Below are positions 1-11,400 of a DNA stretch of 64,000 bases, in pieces (position 1 is the first letter of the stretch; every line of letters begins with the position of its first letter). The stretch comes from Corylus avellana (Eukaryota; Streptophyta; Magnoliopsida; Fagales; Betulaceae). The position numbers were made by a program, and so were the translations under genes. The stretch spans positions 6,453,001-6,517,000 of the forward strand of contig NC_081546.1 in NCBI RefSeq assembly GCF_901000735.1, given 5' to 3'. The notes under the pieces were generated by a model that did no database searches, had not been told where the DNA came from, and saw nothing but the letters and a program-made list of their open reading frames with translations.

Positions 1-53
1 TAGTACAATACGCAATACATTGCACAAATTCTAAATACAATTACATGACCCAA

Positions 54-3000
54 TTAACTCTTTTTCTTTTGCATCAATTTGTTACATTGATAAGTGGATA
101 ATCTGTATGGTAGTTCCATATCTAGCGGGGTTTGAAGATCAACAGGTAGAGATCCCAATCGGGTAGCATTAACATAATCTTGAAGACAATGTGCTGCTAA
201 TCCAGGAAATACCAACCCAACCACCCTAACCATTTTCATTAACCAACTTTCCTTATAGTCTGGACCCTCTGTATATGGGATCATCAAACTTCGAACCAGC
301 TCCCAAGCTGCGTTTACACGCTTCAGTATGAACCATTGTAATGAGAAGTAGTTCTTATACGGCTCCTCCGATCGAACCTGGACTCCAAATCAAAAGGCCT
401 AGTGTTAATCTAAAATGTAAGAGAGAGAGAAAGAGAGGGAGAGAGAGAAAAAGACAGAACTGACCTCCCCTTTATAGCAGCAGCTATTGTAGTAGAGGCA
501 GGGCCCCCAGTGGTCATACAAGAGAGTTTGATCATCATAAGGAATCCTAGGCAGCATGTCATTGCTGTAAACACACCTCAAATACCTGACATCATATTTG
601 TTCAACTTCTCCTTCATATAATCCCCGAGTTGTCTGTCTCCCACCCTTGGCTGCCCAAAAGTGTACACCCCCTCCAACCTATCCAACAACATTGCCTCCT
701 CGTGTATTGCTAGAATCGTCACAAACAGAATTGCTAATGCTCCACCGAAGCTGTGTCCTGTGACTATAAACTTTGCACTCTCATTCTCCTGCAATATATC
801 TTTCAGCCTTTGTCTGATTACGTAGTAAGCAAATTGTGGTTGATTGCGTCCTTGTTGTATTTCTTTGGGCCAGCCTTTGTCCTTCTGCAAGCCCAGAGCT
901 TTCATAAAGCCACCATGGACATTTCCTGCCCCCTTGAGCTCAAACCACGAGAGATCAACACTTGTCTGCCATGCAACTGGATCGAATGGGTGGGTGCCAC
1001 TAAATGCAACCACGATCAAGTTAGGTTGAGCTCTTGTGTCTTGCAACATCATGGCTTGAGTTGAATATTGTCCTAGGAAATCTGTCAAGCTTTGTATTAC
1101 ATTTGTTTGTTTTCTACGTGCTCGAAAGCCAAGAGAAAAAAAAATTGTATAATTATTAATTGCAAGCAAAGCATGCATGTACTAATTAAAAGCAACGTAC
1201 AATAGAAGAAGAAGTCTCTTAAAAAATAATAAAAGAAATGAAGGAATCAACTATCAACAAGTTTATAGTAACAGATAGTAAAAACTGTTTGTTATTAAAA
1301 TTTTAGTTAGTTATACATGATCTAGTGTAGATCAAATCAGAAAAGCTGAAGATTTGCTTGAAAACACTGGCGGCTATAAAAAAAAAAATCTTAATTTGAG
1401 ATACAATTTGACTTTATTAGCATATGACAGAGAAGCACTACATCATATTAAAAACAACTAAAATCCTATCGCTTCACCATTAGTAGAAGACGAAGAATAT
1501 CCCAACCTTATAAAGTAAGTTAAAATTAAAGCTTGGTGTATATTATTTAAAAAGCAAAAATTCGACAACAATAATTCAATAATTCAAGTTATTTTTATCA
1601 ATGAATGCTCGGCATGTCGCACCATGTGCATGAGCTTATAAACAAGGCGAAAGACAAAGGTAACATGCATGTAGACTAACCCAAAAAAAAAGAAAGGAAA
1701 ATATACACCCAGATTTGTTGGCTTTGCTGTAATAAGATAACTCTTATTGTTAGAAGATCGAAGGTGTCAATCTTATAGGCTAAATAAAAGTTAGGCATGC
1801 AATCATGGACGGAATAAGAATTTTTTTAATTAGAGGAACCAAATTCTAAATGAGGGAATAAATTTAGTTTTGATACTTAATTTTTAAGCCTAAAAATAAT
1901 TTTTAACTTAATAAGAAAAATTGAAAACCAAGATCAAAAAGCCAGGGCTCTCAATGCTAAGTGTACGTTCTTCTGGTATTTTCGTGATGATTTTTTGGTC
2001 TTAGGTGAATATTATTTTTTAAAAAAACAAAAAAGAAGTGGTTTTAAAAGCCACTTTTGGGTGTGAAAAGATTGGTGTAAAGAAATGAAAGTAAGTGTAG
2101 CATTAATATACTTAAGGTTGCATGCTTCGAATCTTACCGTTCCAGAAATTGTAGAACCCCAAGTATTTCATCTGCGGAAAAAATGAAGAAGATATTGAAT
2201 CATGATCATTGATGGGCAATGGGCATCATAAAATTAAACAAATGCATGTATTATATATGTTTTGGCAAGTAAATGATATATAGTTACACTCCATAGATCT
2301 CGGATGGTGGTTTGAGCGAATGCTTCATTTTCATATGCCAATTTGGAGGCCATCATAGCGAGGGATGCGTTATATTTTGGGTTATTAGGTCGAATGCTTT
2401 TGTCTAATTCCACTCTTTTATCAAGATTTCCCACCACAGATGTGAACGTGGCTGATGGCCTATTCGGCCACACAAAATTTCCTGCATAAATTAACCCAAT
2501 CATGGTTTGATTATGCATTAATTAATTACAATTGCATTATAACACTTGCATATAGTATATATAGCATTAATACTACTATGGCTATGCATGCATACAATTT
2601 CGGGAAATTTCTTTATTTGTTATAAAAAATAAAATAAAAAATTACAAAGATTTAGGCGTTGGTTTCGAATGTAACGGAATTTACAAAAATCTTCAAGCCT
2701 GAATTTTTGCAATTTTGTTATTAAAAAAAATAGGGATATTTTGGAAATTTTTATAATATTTTATAAAAATTCGTAATGGAGTAGGGACATTGCAAAAAAA
2801 ATTGAAATTTTGATACCACAAATGAGTTTTTGAACTCTTGAGAAATAATTTTAAAACGTGTGAAAGTTGAGGGGAATTTTGTAAAATTTCTTCCAGAAAT
2901 TATTAGCTACGGTACATAAAATAAATAAAAATTCGTCGAACCTTCTAAAATATTTGAAAAAAGATTCAGCCACTGCTCCAACATTTTCCCTATCTGAAGC

Positions 3001-3218
3001 ATGGGCTTTCCCCAATAAAGGAGGAGTTTCTGCACAAAGAGGGAGATGAATATGACCCATCGGCGCCTAAAATCTTCCTTTCCCTCCTTCGTGCGCTGGA
3101 TGAATCTACTGGTTTCTGATGTAGAGGAAAGCAGAAAGTGAACAAGATCATATAAACTTGCATTTTCTGGCTTAAGCAACATATAATTGTCGCAGAATTG
3201 ACTCTCATAAGGTGCCAT
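54..3218 (-). CDS. OBL1-like: OBL1-like triacylglycerol lipase, array copy A
   Basis: Class 3 alpha/beta-hydrolase lipase of the plant oil-body-lipase type, expected to release fatty acids from triacylglycerol at lipid droplets. I read five GT-AG exons: 3218-2942, 2481-2288, 2171-2138, 1081-465 and 377-54. Together they give an open frame of 481 residues. Exon 1 carries a Trp/Leu-rich hydrophobic stretch (about residues 50-90) that could bind a lipid surface. Exon 4 holds the nucleophile elbow GHSFGG (Ser279), the FGQPRVGD motif and the acid in NDMLPRIP (Asp343). Exon 5 holds the likely catalytic His437 in AAHCLQDY. Two oddities: every sister copy has GHSLGG, so Phe here is unique, and the tail after VNATRLGSLP is new. 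A deletion of roughly 35 bp relative to the sisters removed the old stop, so translation runs into former 3' UTR. Family assignment is firm; the OBL1 role is by homology. Confidence 0.88.
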
Positions 3219-3320
3219 GGCTTAATTAGAAGCAATCAATTGAAGATGATTGATGAGTTTCTATATATGTCAACGTCTCAATTGAGAATACTTTGGAAAT
3301 ATAGGAAAGTGATTTCATAT

Positions 3321-3332
3321 TGTTATATATGT
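3321..3332 (-). promoter_or_regulatory. Probable TATA box of lipase A
   Basis: On the minus strand the sequence reads ACATATATAACA about 105 nt upstream of the ATG at 3218. An equivalent TATA-like stretch sits 80-110 nt upstream of the start codon in B, C, B', C' and D', followed by a conserved leader containing CTCAATTGAGACG. Position and conservation support a core promoter; no transcription data were available. Confidence 0.5.
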
Positions 3333-3339
3333 ACTATAC

Positions 3340-4274
3340 TTCTTTTGAGTGTCTCAGTTTGAAAAGGAATTGGTAAGAGATCCTACTCTTCAGCAGCTTC
3401 TCTCCTTTGAAAAATGGGTTGCTTTGAATACTTCAAGATGTGCCATCTTGTGGGCACACTTAATTGTAAAAATGAGACATTTATCACCTTGTCTTTGAAA
3501 TTATTCCTACATACTCTCGTATTATTTTCTTTTTATTTTATGGATTAAGAGCAGTAAAGACTCCTTTAATTACAATCTCTTTTCACTCTCTTCATATTGA
3601 ATTGAATAGAATAGAATAGGAAAAACAATTATAGCAAATATCACGTACGAAACATAAAAAACTCACAAAACACGCTCATTAATTATGTTGCTTAGTAAAA
3701 GAGCATTAACAACAAGTGAGCCTAATGCCTATTTGACAATATTCTCCTTCAATTATGTCCTCCCGACTCCCGAGTCATAGCCACTGTTCTGTCTGGTTTG
3801 ACAGGTTTTGTTTCTTTTTCCCTTTCGGAAGTTTCCCTTTCACCAAGGGTCCATGACAGCTTGGCGCAAAAATGGGAATACTGAAATGACTAGAGATTAT
3901 GTTCATTGTTCACTATGAATATTATTAAATATGATTGATATATTGATTTTTGAAAGTTTTCCATTTGATAAATTTATGGGCAATATAATTTATTTTATTA
4001 TTTTGTTTTTGGGGAAGGAAAATGGGCAATCCTTCTTGAGAACAGTGATGTATGATCTCGATCTGATTCTCTATTACCATTCTTACAATCACGGCCAAGA
4101 AATTTCTAATTGATGTTGGGTATAATTATGAGAAATTATTCTTTTTCTTCTACTTTTTAATTGGATTTGTGGATCCAGGTGAGTTCCACACGTAAAGATC
4201 CAATATTGATTTCGAAAAATAAAAAGATGAGAGAAAGACTATGAAATAATATATAGCATGTCTCATATAATTAT
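3340..4274. other. 5' flank of lipase A, no gene seen
   Basis: About 0.9 kb of AT-rich flank with no coding sequence I recognise. It is colinear with the flank of the A' piece at roughly 36125-37265, apart from a MITE at 36314-36529 in A'. It ends at the copia insertion site. Confidence 0.6.
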
Positions 4275-4279
4275 ATATA

Positions 4280-4570
4280 TGTTAACCAATCAGCCGTGAC
4301 TCACTCCTCTACAGCTCATGAAGATATGGTGCTGCATCAAGAAGGAAATATCCCATCAGACACGCCCAATCAATCAGAGAAATATCATACACCAAGACTT
4401 AAGGAAATACAATCAAAGCATGGGTGAAAATAAGGAAAGACATATCAAGCTGTACAAGGAAATTCTCTAGAAAACCAATGACTACTCTGTACACACTCTG
4501 TTTATATATATCCATGTACATGACAATATTTATTTGAATAAAAGAATTATCTCTTTATCGTATATTTACA
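4280..4570 (+). repeat. 5' LTR of the copia element
   Basis: 291 bp, TG...CA ends. Differs from the 3' LTR at about four sites (for example CACGCCC against CACGCAC, and TTTATCG against TTTATTG). Confidence 0.93.
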
Positions 4571-4578
4571 TGGTAAGG

Positions 4579-7205
4579 AATCTACTGATCTCAATCCTGA
4601 GTACCTACTGTGGCTCAAAAAGGATCAGTTTGTGATGAGTTGGCTCAATGCCTCTCTCACAGACAAGGTGATTTCCACCTTGTATGGCTTAACTACTGCC
4701 CGGCAGGTTTGGGTATCTTTATCCAACCGTTATGCCTCTCAATCCCGCGCTCGGGTCCACCATCTCAAGAGGCAATTGCAGAATCTTCATCAAGGTAGCA
4801 AATCCTGTATTGACTATCTTCACGATGCCAAACTCTTGGCTGATCAGCTTGCAACAATTGGTAAGCCAGTTGAGGATGAGGATCTCATTTCATATGTAAT
4901 TGGTGGTTTGAATGCCTCTTATACCACTTTTATAACTGCTTGTTCCTTTGCCCTGGATGATTCCACCATGAAGTTTGATGACTTTCAATCAAAATTGCTC
5001 TCCCACGAGGTATTATTGGAGGAGCAGAATCAAGCCCATCTTTCCTCACAACAATCATTTGCAATGCTTGCTAGAAAGTCCACGCCCCATGGCCCCAGGA
5101 AATCCAAGATGCAGTTTTCTCCACGTCCTCCTCAGCATTCCTCCACTCAATCACACTTTGCAACTCGTCAACATCAATTGAAGTCCAAATTCACGCAACC
5201 CAGTGGCTCCTTCACACCTCAACACAAACCTGGTTCTCCTACTACCTATAGTGGTGCATCACGAAGCCCATGTCAAATTTGTGGAAAATTAAGTCATAGG
5301 GCTCTTGACTGTTTTCATCGCATGGATTACAGCTTTCAAGGGCGCCATCCTCCCGCTCAACTCGCTGCCATGGTAGCTCAAACCCATACTAAGGATGATC
5401 CATGGTTTGCGGATAGCGGTGCTAACAACCATGTCACCAACGACGTCGCCAACTTGTCTCGTCATGAACCCTATGGTGGTGACGAAACCATAGCTGTTGG
5501 TAATGGCTCTGGGTTACCCATTCAAAATAAAGGTTCTCTCACTTTCCAAACTCCTTCATCCTCTCTACATTTAAAACATGTTCTTCACTGTCCCTCAGCC
5601 ATGGCTAATCTGCTTTCCATTAATCAATTTTGCATAGATAATGCTTGTTTCTTCATTCTAACCGGTTCTCATTATTTCATCAAGGACAACAAAACCGGCA
5701 TCACACTTCTGGAGGGTCTCAGTGAAGGGGGACTTTATCCCATTCACATCAATAAAAATTCTATCAATAAATTTCGTGCCCGTGTTGCTCTTTTCGGTGT
5801 CAAAACGTCTCTGGATATTTGGCATGCAAGATTGGGCCATCCTTCCTCTCAAATAACCAAGCGGGTTGTCTCCTCTTTTCAACTTCCCGTGGCTGGATCT
5901 CTCACACTTGATCATGTATGCTCTCATTGTCAACTTGGAAAGACCAAACAGCTACCATTTTCCGATTCCTCTAGAATTTCTACTTGTCCTCTTGAACTCA
6001 TTCACTCAGATGTATGGGTTTCTCCTATTGTTTCCCATAGTGGTAGTCGATATTATGTCATATTTGTCGATGACTATTCACGTTTCACATGGTTGTACCC
6101 TCTTTTCAATAAAAGTGATGTTTTTTCTTGCTTTGTTAAATTTAAAACTTTGGTGGAAAATCTTTTCTCTTGTCGCATCAAAAAATTTCAAACGGACAAT
6201 GGCGGCGAATATATATCAAAACAGTTTATTTCATTTCTTGACACCAATGGTATTTTACATCGACTCACATGTCCTTACACTTCTCAACAAAACGGGGTTG
6301 CTGAGAGAAAACATAGACACATTATGGATATTGGGTTATCCCTTCTTGCTCAATCACGTCTTCCTTCCACGTTTTGGGTCGATGCTTTTCTCACAGCCAT
6401 TTTCCTTATAAATCGTCTCCCAACACCCATCTTAAACAATAACTCGCCTTATGGTAAATTGTTTAAACACCCTCCGGATTATTCTCACTTAAAAAGCTTT
6501 GGTTGTGTTTGTTATCCCCTTCTCCGTCCTTATTCGTCTCACAAACTTGCCTTTCGCAGCAAAGTTTGCCTCTTTCTTGGTTATTCTCCCCAACACAAAG
6601 GGTATCGTTGCTACGACCCAGTCTCCAAAAAGACTTATTTGTCACGCAATGTTATCTTTGATGAGAAAAATTTTCCCGGTCTCCCCTCATCTCCTCAATC
6701 AAGTGCCACGTTTTCTCAGCCCTCTTTGCTGTCCATTCCAGCAACAACCCCCTCTCCATTAATTCCAGAAATCCCACCACTTGCCCACTCTAATGCCACG
6801 TCTCCTACCCACTCTTTGCTGTCCATTCCAGCCACATCCACCTCTCCCTTAATTAATGCACCTGTGATCTCTCCAAACCACACATCCCTTGATTTAAATC
6901 CTACACCTGTCAATATCCATGAAGCTCCTACACCTATCAATATCCCTGAAAATCTGGATATTCCCCTCCTCCAATCCCCCAATTCACGCCTTATCTCATC
7001 TCCAGAAATTTCGGCACTCAATTCTCCTCCTCTTTCAGGTACTCCAAACTCAACGCAAGCCACGCCCAGCCCAGCCTGCTTGCTTCTCCCGTCTCTTCCA
7101 CAACATCTCCTGATTTGGTCCCACCTCATCTTTCCACTCCCACTTCTCCTCCACACCCTCCTACCTGTATGCTCACCCGTGCTCAAACGGGTTCTCTCAA
7201 ACCCA
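4579..7205 (+). pseudogene. copia gag-protease-integrase, N-terminally deleted
   Basis: Open frame that joins the family consensus at NPEYLLWLKKDQF with no ATG; the first internal Met is at 4632. Order seen: gag core (TARQVWVSLSNRYASQSRAR), CCHC knuckle CQICGKLSHRALDC at about 5272, aspartic protease with the ADSGA catalytic motif at about 5409, and GAG_pre-integrase HARLGHPS. Next is the integrase catalytic core with the acids in HSDVW and TDNGGEY and the Glu in QNGVAERKH, then a Ser/Pro/Thr-rich linker. The frame is lost in that linker (about 7060-7115) before RT. The gag N-terminus, normally some 70-90 residues, is missing. Confidence 0.9.
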
Positions 7206-7305
7206 NNNNNNNNNNNNNNNNNNNNNNNNNNNNNNNNNNNNNNNNNNNNNNNNNNNNNNNNNNNNNNNNNNNNNNNNNNNNNNNNNNNNNNNNNNNNNNN
7301 NNNNN
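7206..7305. other. Assembly gap (100 N)
   Basis: Exactly 100 N, a conventional placeholder for a gap of unknown size, inside the copia pol region. Confidence 0.99.
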
Positions 7306-8904
7306 GTTACCCATTCAAAATAAAGGTTCTCTCACTTTCCAAACTTCATCCTCTCTACATTTAAAACATGTTCTTCACTGTCCCTCAGCCATGGCTAATC
7401 TGCTTTCCATTAATCAATTTTGCATAGATAATGCTTGTTTCTTCATTCTAACCGGTTCTCATTATTTCATCAAGGACAACAAAACCAGCATCACACTTCT
7501 GGAGGGTCTCAGTGAAGGGGGACTTTATCCCATTCACATCAATAAAAATTCTATCAATAAATTCCGTGCCCGTGTTGCTCTTTTCGGTGTCAAAACGTCT
7601 CTGGATATTTGGCATGCAAGATTGGGCCATCCTTCCTCTCAAATAACCAAGCGGGTTGTCTCCTCTTTTCAACTTCCCGTGGTTGGATCTCTCACACTTG
7701 ATCATGTATGCTCTCATTGTCAACTTGGAAAGACCAAACAGCTACCATTTTCCGATTCCTCTAGAATTTCTACTTGTCCTCTTGAACTCATTCACTCAGA
7801 TGTATGGGTTTCTCCTATTGTTTCCCATAGTGGTAGTCGATATTATGTCATATTTGTCGATGACTATTCACGTTTCACATGGTTGTACCCTCTTTTCAAT
7901 AAAAGTGATGTTTTTTCTTGCTTTGTTAAATTTAAAACTTTGGTGGAAAATCTTTTCTCTTGTCGCATCAAAAAATTTCAAACGGACAATGGCGGCGAAT
8001 ATATATCAAAACAGTTTATTTCATTTCTTGACACCAATGGTATTTTACATCGACTTACATGTCCTTACACTTCTCAACAAAACGGGGTTGCTGAGAGAAA
8101 ACACAGACACATTATGGATATTGGGTTATCCCTTCTTGCTCAATCACGTCTCCCTTCCACGTTTTGGGTCGATGCTTTTCTCACAGCCATTTTCCTTATA
8201 AATCGTCTCCCAACACCCGTCTTAAACAATAACTCGCCTTATGGTAAATTGTTTAAACACCCTTCGGATTATTCTCACTTAAAAAGCTTTGGTTGTGTTT
8301 GTTATCCCCTTCTCTATCCTTATTCGTCTCACAAACTTGCCTTTCGCAGCAAAGTTTGCCTCTTTCTTGGTTATTCTCCCCAACACAAAGGGTATCGTTG
8401 CTACGACCCAGTCTCCAAAAAGACTTATTTGTCACGCAATGTTATCTTTGATGAGAAAAATTTTCCCGGTCTCCCCTCATCTCCTCAATCAAGTGCTACG
8501 TTTTCTCAGCCCTCTTTGCTGTCCATTCCAGCAACAACCCCCTCTCCATTAATTCCAGAAATCCCACCACTTGCCCACTCTAATGCCACGTCTCCTACCC
8601 ACTCTTTGCTGTCCATTCCAGCCACATCCACCTCTCCCTTAATTAATGCACCTGTGATCTCTCCAAACCACACATCCCTTGATTTAAATCCTACACCTGT
8701 CAATATCCATGAAGCTCCTACACCTATCAATATCCCTGAAAATCTGGATATTCCCCTCCTCCAATCCCCCAATTCACGCCTTATCTCATCTCCAGAAATT
8801 TCGGCACTCAATTCTCCTCCTCTTTCAGGTACTCCAAACTCAACGCAAGCCACGCCCAGCCCAGCCTGCTTGCTTCTCCCGTCTCTTCCACAACATCTCC
8901 TGAT
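7306..8904 (+). pseudogene. Second copy of the copia protease/integrase segment
   Basis: Begins inside the protease-to-integrase region and repeats the integrase domain (HARLGHPS, TDNGGEY, QNGVAERKH) found at 5.5-7.2 kb. It shares the linker frameshift that separates it from the RT frame beginning near 8905. It is probably the other haplotype of the same element rather than an extra domain. Confidence 0.85.
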
Positions 8905-10758
8905 TTGGTCCCACCTCATCTTTCCACTCCCACTTCTCCTCCACACCCTCCTACCTGTATGCTCACCCGTGCTCAAACGGGTTCTCTCAAACCCAAAGAA
9001 TTCCCCAATTTCAAACTTTTTTACACAACCAAACATCCTCTACAAGCCCTTAATAGTGTCCTTGTTCCTGAACCCACATGTTACTCCCAAGCCGTTACCT
9101 CAGCTCAATGGCGCCAAGCCATGGGTCATGAAGTTGATGCATTGTTAGCCAACCATACGTGGAGTTTAGTTCCACGGCCTGCCCATAAGAATGTCATTCG
9201 TAACAAATGGATCTACAAGTTGAAGCAACGTGCCGATGGCAGTATTGATCGGTATAAAGCCCACTTAGTCGCAAAAGGCTTTGATCAAATTTCTGGAGTT
9301 GATTTTTCAGAGACGTTCAGCCCCGTAATCAAACCAGCTACTGTCCGTGTCCTCCTCGCACTTGCCGTTCACTTTGGCTGGCCCCTCCGTCAACTAGATG
9401 TTTCCAACGCCTTCTTACACGGCAAACTCCTTGAAGAAGTCTATATGGAGCAGCCCCAAGGCTTTGTTGATCCCATGCTTCCCCACCATGTTTGTCGGCT
9501 GCACAAGTCCTTATATGGCCTCAAACAGGCACCAAGGGCCTGGTTTCATCGGCTGTCTCAGTGTCTCCTTGAACTGGACTTCACGGCCTCCTCTATGGAT
9601 ACTTCTTTATTTATTTATCATAAACATGGTGTTCATTTGTTCTTACTTGTTTATGTTGACGATATTATCTTGACAGGAACACATAGCAACCTGCTGGCCT
9701 CCCTCATCAAACGCCTTCAAGAAGAATTTGCATTGAAGGATCTTGGCCCACTTGGATATTTTCTTGGTATTCAGGTAACCCGGACAGCTCACGGTCTTCA
9801 CCTTCGCCAAAGCAAATATATATTGGATGTCCTCCATCGTGCACGTATGGTTGGTGCAAAACCATATGCTGCTCCATGTGTATCAGGCAGCAAGTTATCT
9901 TCTTTGTCTGGGGAACCTCTCACCGAGGTTAGTGAATATCGCAGTGTCGTGGGTGCCTTGCAATATTGCACCCTCACACGACCTGAAATTGCCTACTCGG
10001 TAAACCAGCTTTGCCAACACCTTCATGCTCCCACTATAGCTCACTGGAGTTCGGCTAAACATGTCCTTCGCTACCTCAAAGGCACAGTGGACCATGGCCT
10101 CTACTTTACACGTGGTTCTCTTGACCTTCATGCCTACAGCGATTCAGACTGGGCTGGTGACCCGGATGATCGCCGCTCCACGACGGGCTATGGTGTTTTC
10201 TTAGGTCCCTGTCTTGTTTCTTGGGCTGCCAAAAAGCAACCTACTGTCTCTCGCAATAGCACTGAAGCTGAATATCGGGCTTTGGCAATGACAGTGGCTG
10301 AACTCTATTGGCTTCGTATGCTGTTCCAAGACTTACACCTCCCTCTCTTGTCTCCCCCCATAGTCTGGTGTGATAATATTGGAGCGCTTGCTTTGGCCTT
10401 TAATCCGGTCTTCCACGCTCGTACGAAACACATTGAGGTCGATGTTCATTTTATCCGTGAGAAAGTAGCCAATAAAGATGTTCAGTTGAAATTTATCTCC
10501 ACCGTTGATCAAGTCGCGGATATTTTTACCAAAGGTTTATCCTCTCTTCGCTTCAACTTTCTCAAAGGAAAACTGATGGTGTGTCTTCCCCCCATCAGTT
10601 TTAGGGGGGCTGTTAACCAATCAGCCGTGACTCACTCCTCTACAGCTCATGAAGATATGGTGCTGCATCAAGAAGGAAATATCCCATCAGACACGCACAA
10701 TCAATCAGAGAAATATCATACACCAAGACTTAAGGAAATACAATCAAAGCATGGGTGA
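8905..10758 (+). pseudogene. copia reverse transcriptase-RNase H
   Basis: Open frame for the C-terminal half of pol. The linker end MLTRAQTGSLKP is followed by RT (NKWIYKLKQRADGS, VSNAFLHG, SLYGLKQAPRAW and the catalytic YVDDIILTG at about 9651). RNase H follows (SDWAGDPDDRRSTTGY, STEAEYRALA, CDNIGALALA, RTKHIEVDVHFIR). The frame does not stop before the polypurine tract (about 10599-10610) but runs about 50 codons into the 3' LTR, stopping at 10758. It lies one base out of register with the upstream gag-integrase frame, so no full polyprotein can be made. Confidence 0.9.
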
Positions 10759-10901
10759 AAATAAGGAAAGACATATCAAGCTGTACAAGGAAATTCTCTA
10801 GAAAACCAACGACTACTTTGTACACACTCTGTTTATATATATCCATGTACATGACAATATTTATTTGAATAAAAGAATTATCTCTTTATTGTATATTTAC
10901 A
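10611..10901 (+). repeat. 3' LTR of the copia element
   Basis: 291 bp, preceded by the purine tract AGGGGGGC and followed by the ATATA target duplication at 10902-10906. Confidence 0.93.
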
Positions 10902-10906
10902 ATATA

Positions 10907-11400
10907 TACATGTAAGTAGAATCAATTTTCTTCTTGATCTTGATTCTTGAACATTTGTATATATATAAGAGATATTTATGTTAAATTGTCACTTGTTTCA
11001 TAAACTTATTTTGGTAGAAATATGTAAATTTAATAATTTAATCAATACTTTAATACTCTCTAACATAGTTAACATTTTTCCTCACGTTTTAGCACAAACT
11101 TTGAGTTTGAACTCATGACATTTAGTTCTGATATTAGGTTAAATCAGCACTTATCCTAAAAGCTTAATCTTATAAGAAAAAATAAACTTAATTATTTAAT
11201 TATATTCTAACAATTTATTGCTCCCATAAAGTAGGCATAGGTTTAAAAGACGTAATTCTCTCTTAAAGTAGATACAAATAAAATAAAATCACGTTATCCT
11301 TTCAAAGTACATTTTTCTAAGAAGAAGTTGCCGGTTGCCGGTTACCACCAACAAAAACTTGAAAGATATGTCACATTGACGTCTAGCTGGTCAATCAACT
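10907..11400. other. 3' flank of lipase B, no gene seen
   Basis: AT-rich sequence colinear with 37280-37776 below B'. It contains a short CCGGTTGCCGG stretch near 11329 that is expanded to three units near 37710. No coding sequence recognised. Confidence 0.6.

Larger units (their letters stand above)
5513..8995 (+). repeat. Direct duplication of 1.69 kb around a 100-N gap
   Basis: 5513-7205 and 7306-8995 are the same integrase-to-linker segment, separated only by N. By eye they differ at about a dozen single bases and one 3-bp indel (CTCCTTC against CTTC near 5556 and 7349). Both carry the same frameshift. The pattern fits two allelic contig ends placed side by side better than a biological tandem duplication, but the sequence alone cannot decide. 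Confidence 0.85.
4280..10901 (+). mobile_element. Ty1/copia LTR retrotransposon, non-autonomous, with assembly gap
   Basis: LTR element bounded by two 291-bp LTRs that begin TGTTAACC and end TTTACA, with a 5-bp target-site duplication ATATA at 4275-4279 and 10902-10906. The paralogous site near 37280 lacks the element. Domain order gag-protease-integrase-RT-RNase H places it in Ty1/copia. It is defective: TGGTA of the primer-binding site at 4571 runs straight into mid-gag sequence, so the leader and gag N-terminus are deleted, and pol has a frameshift. After subtracting the N run and the repeated segment (see 5513-8995) its length would be about 4.8 kb. The two LTRs differ at about 4 positions by eye, so insertion was fairly recent. 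Confidence 0.93.

Noticed and set aside
6716..7186. Minus-strand frames of 156-176 codons opposite the copia linker (also 8506-9036)
   Set aside because: Mirror of the Ser/Pro/Thr-rich linker; both duplicated copies show it because the DNA is duplicated.
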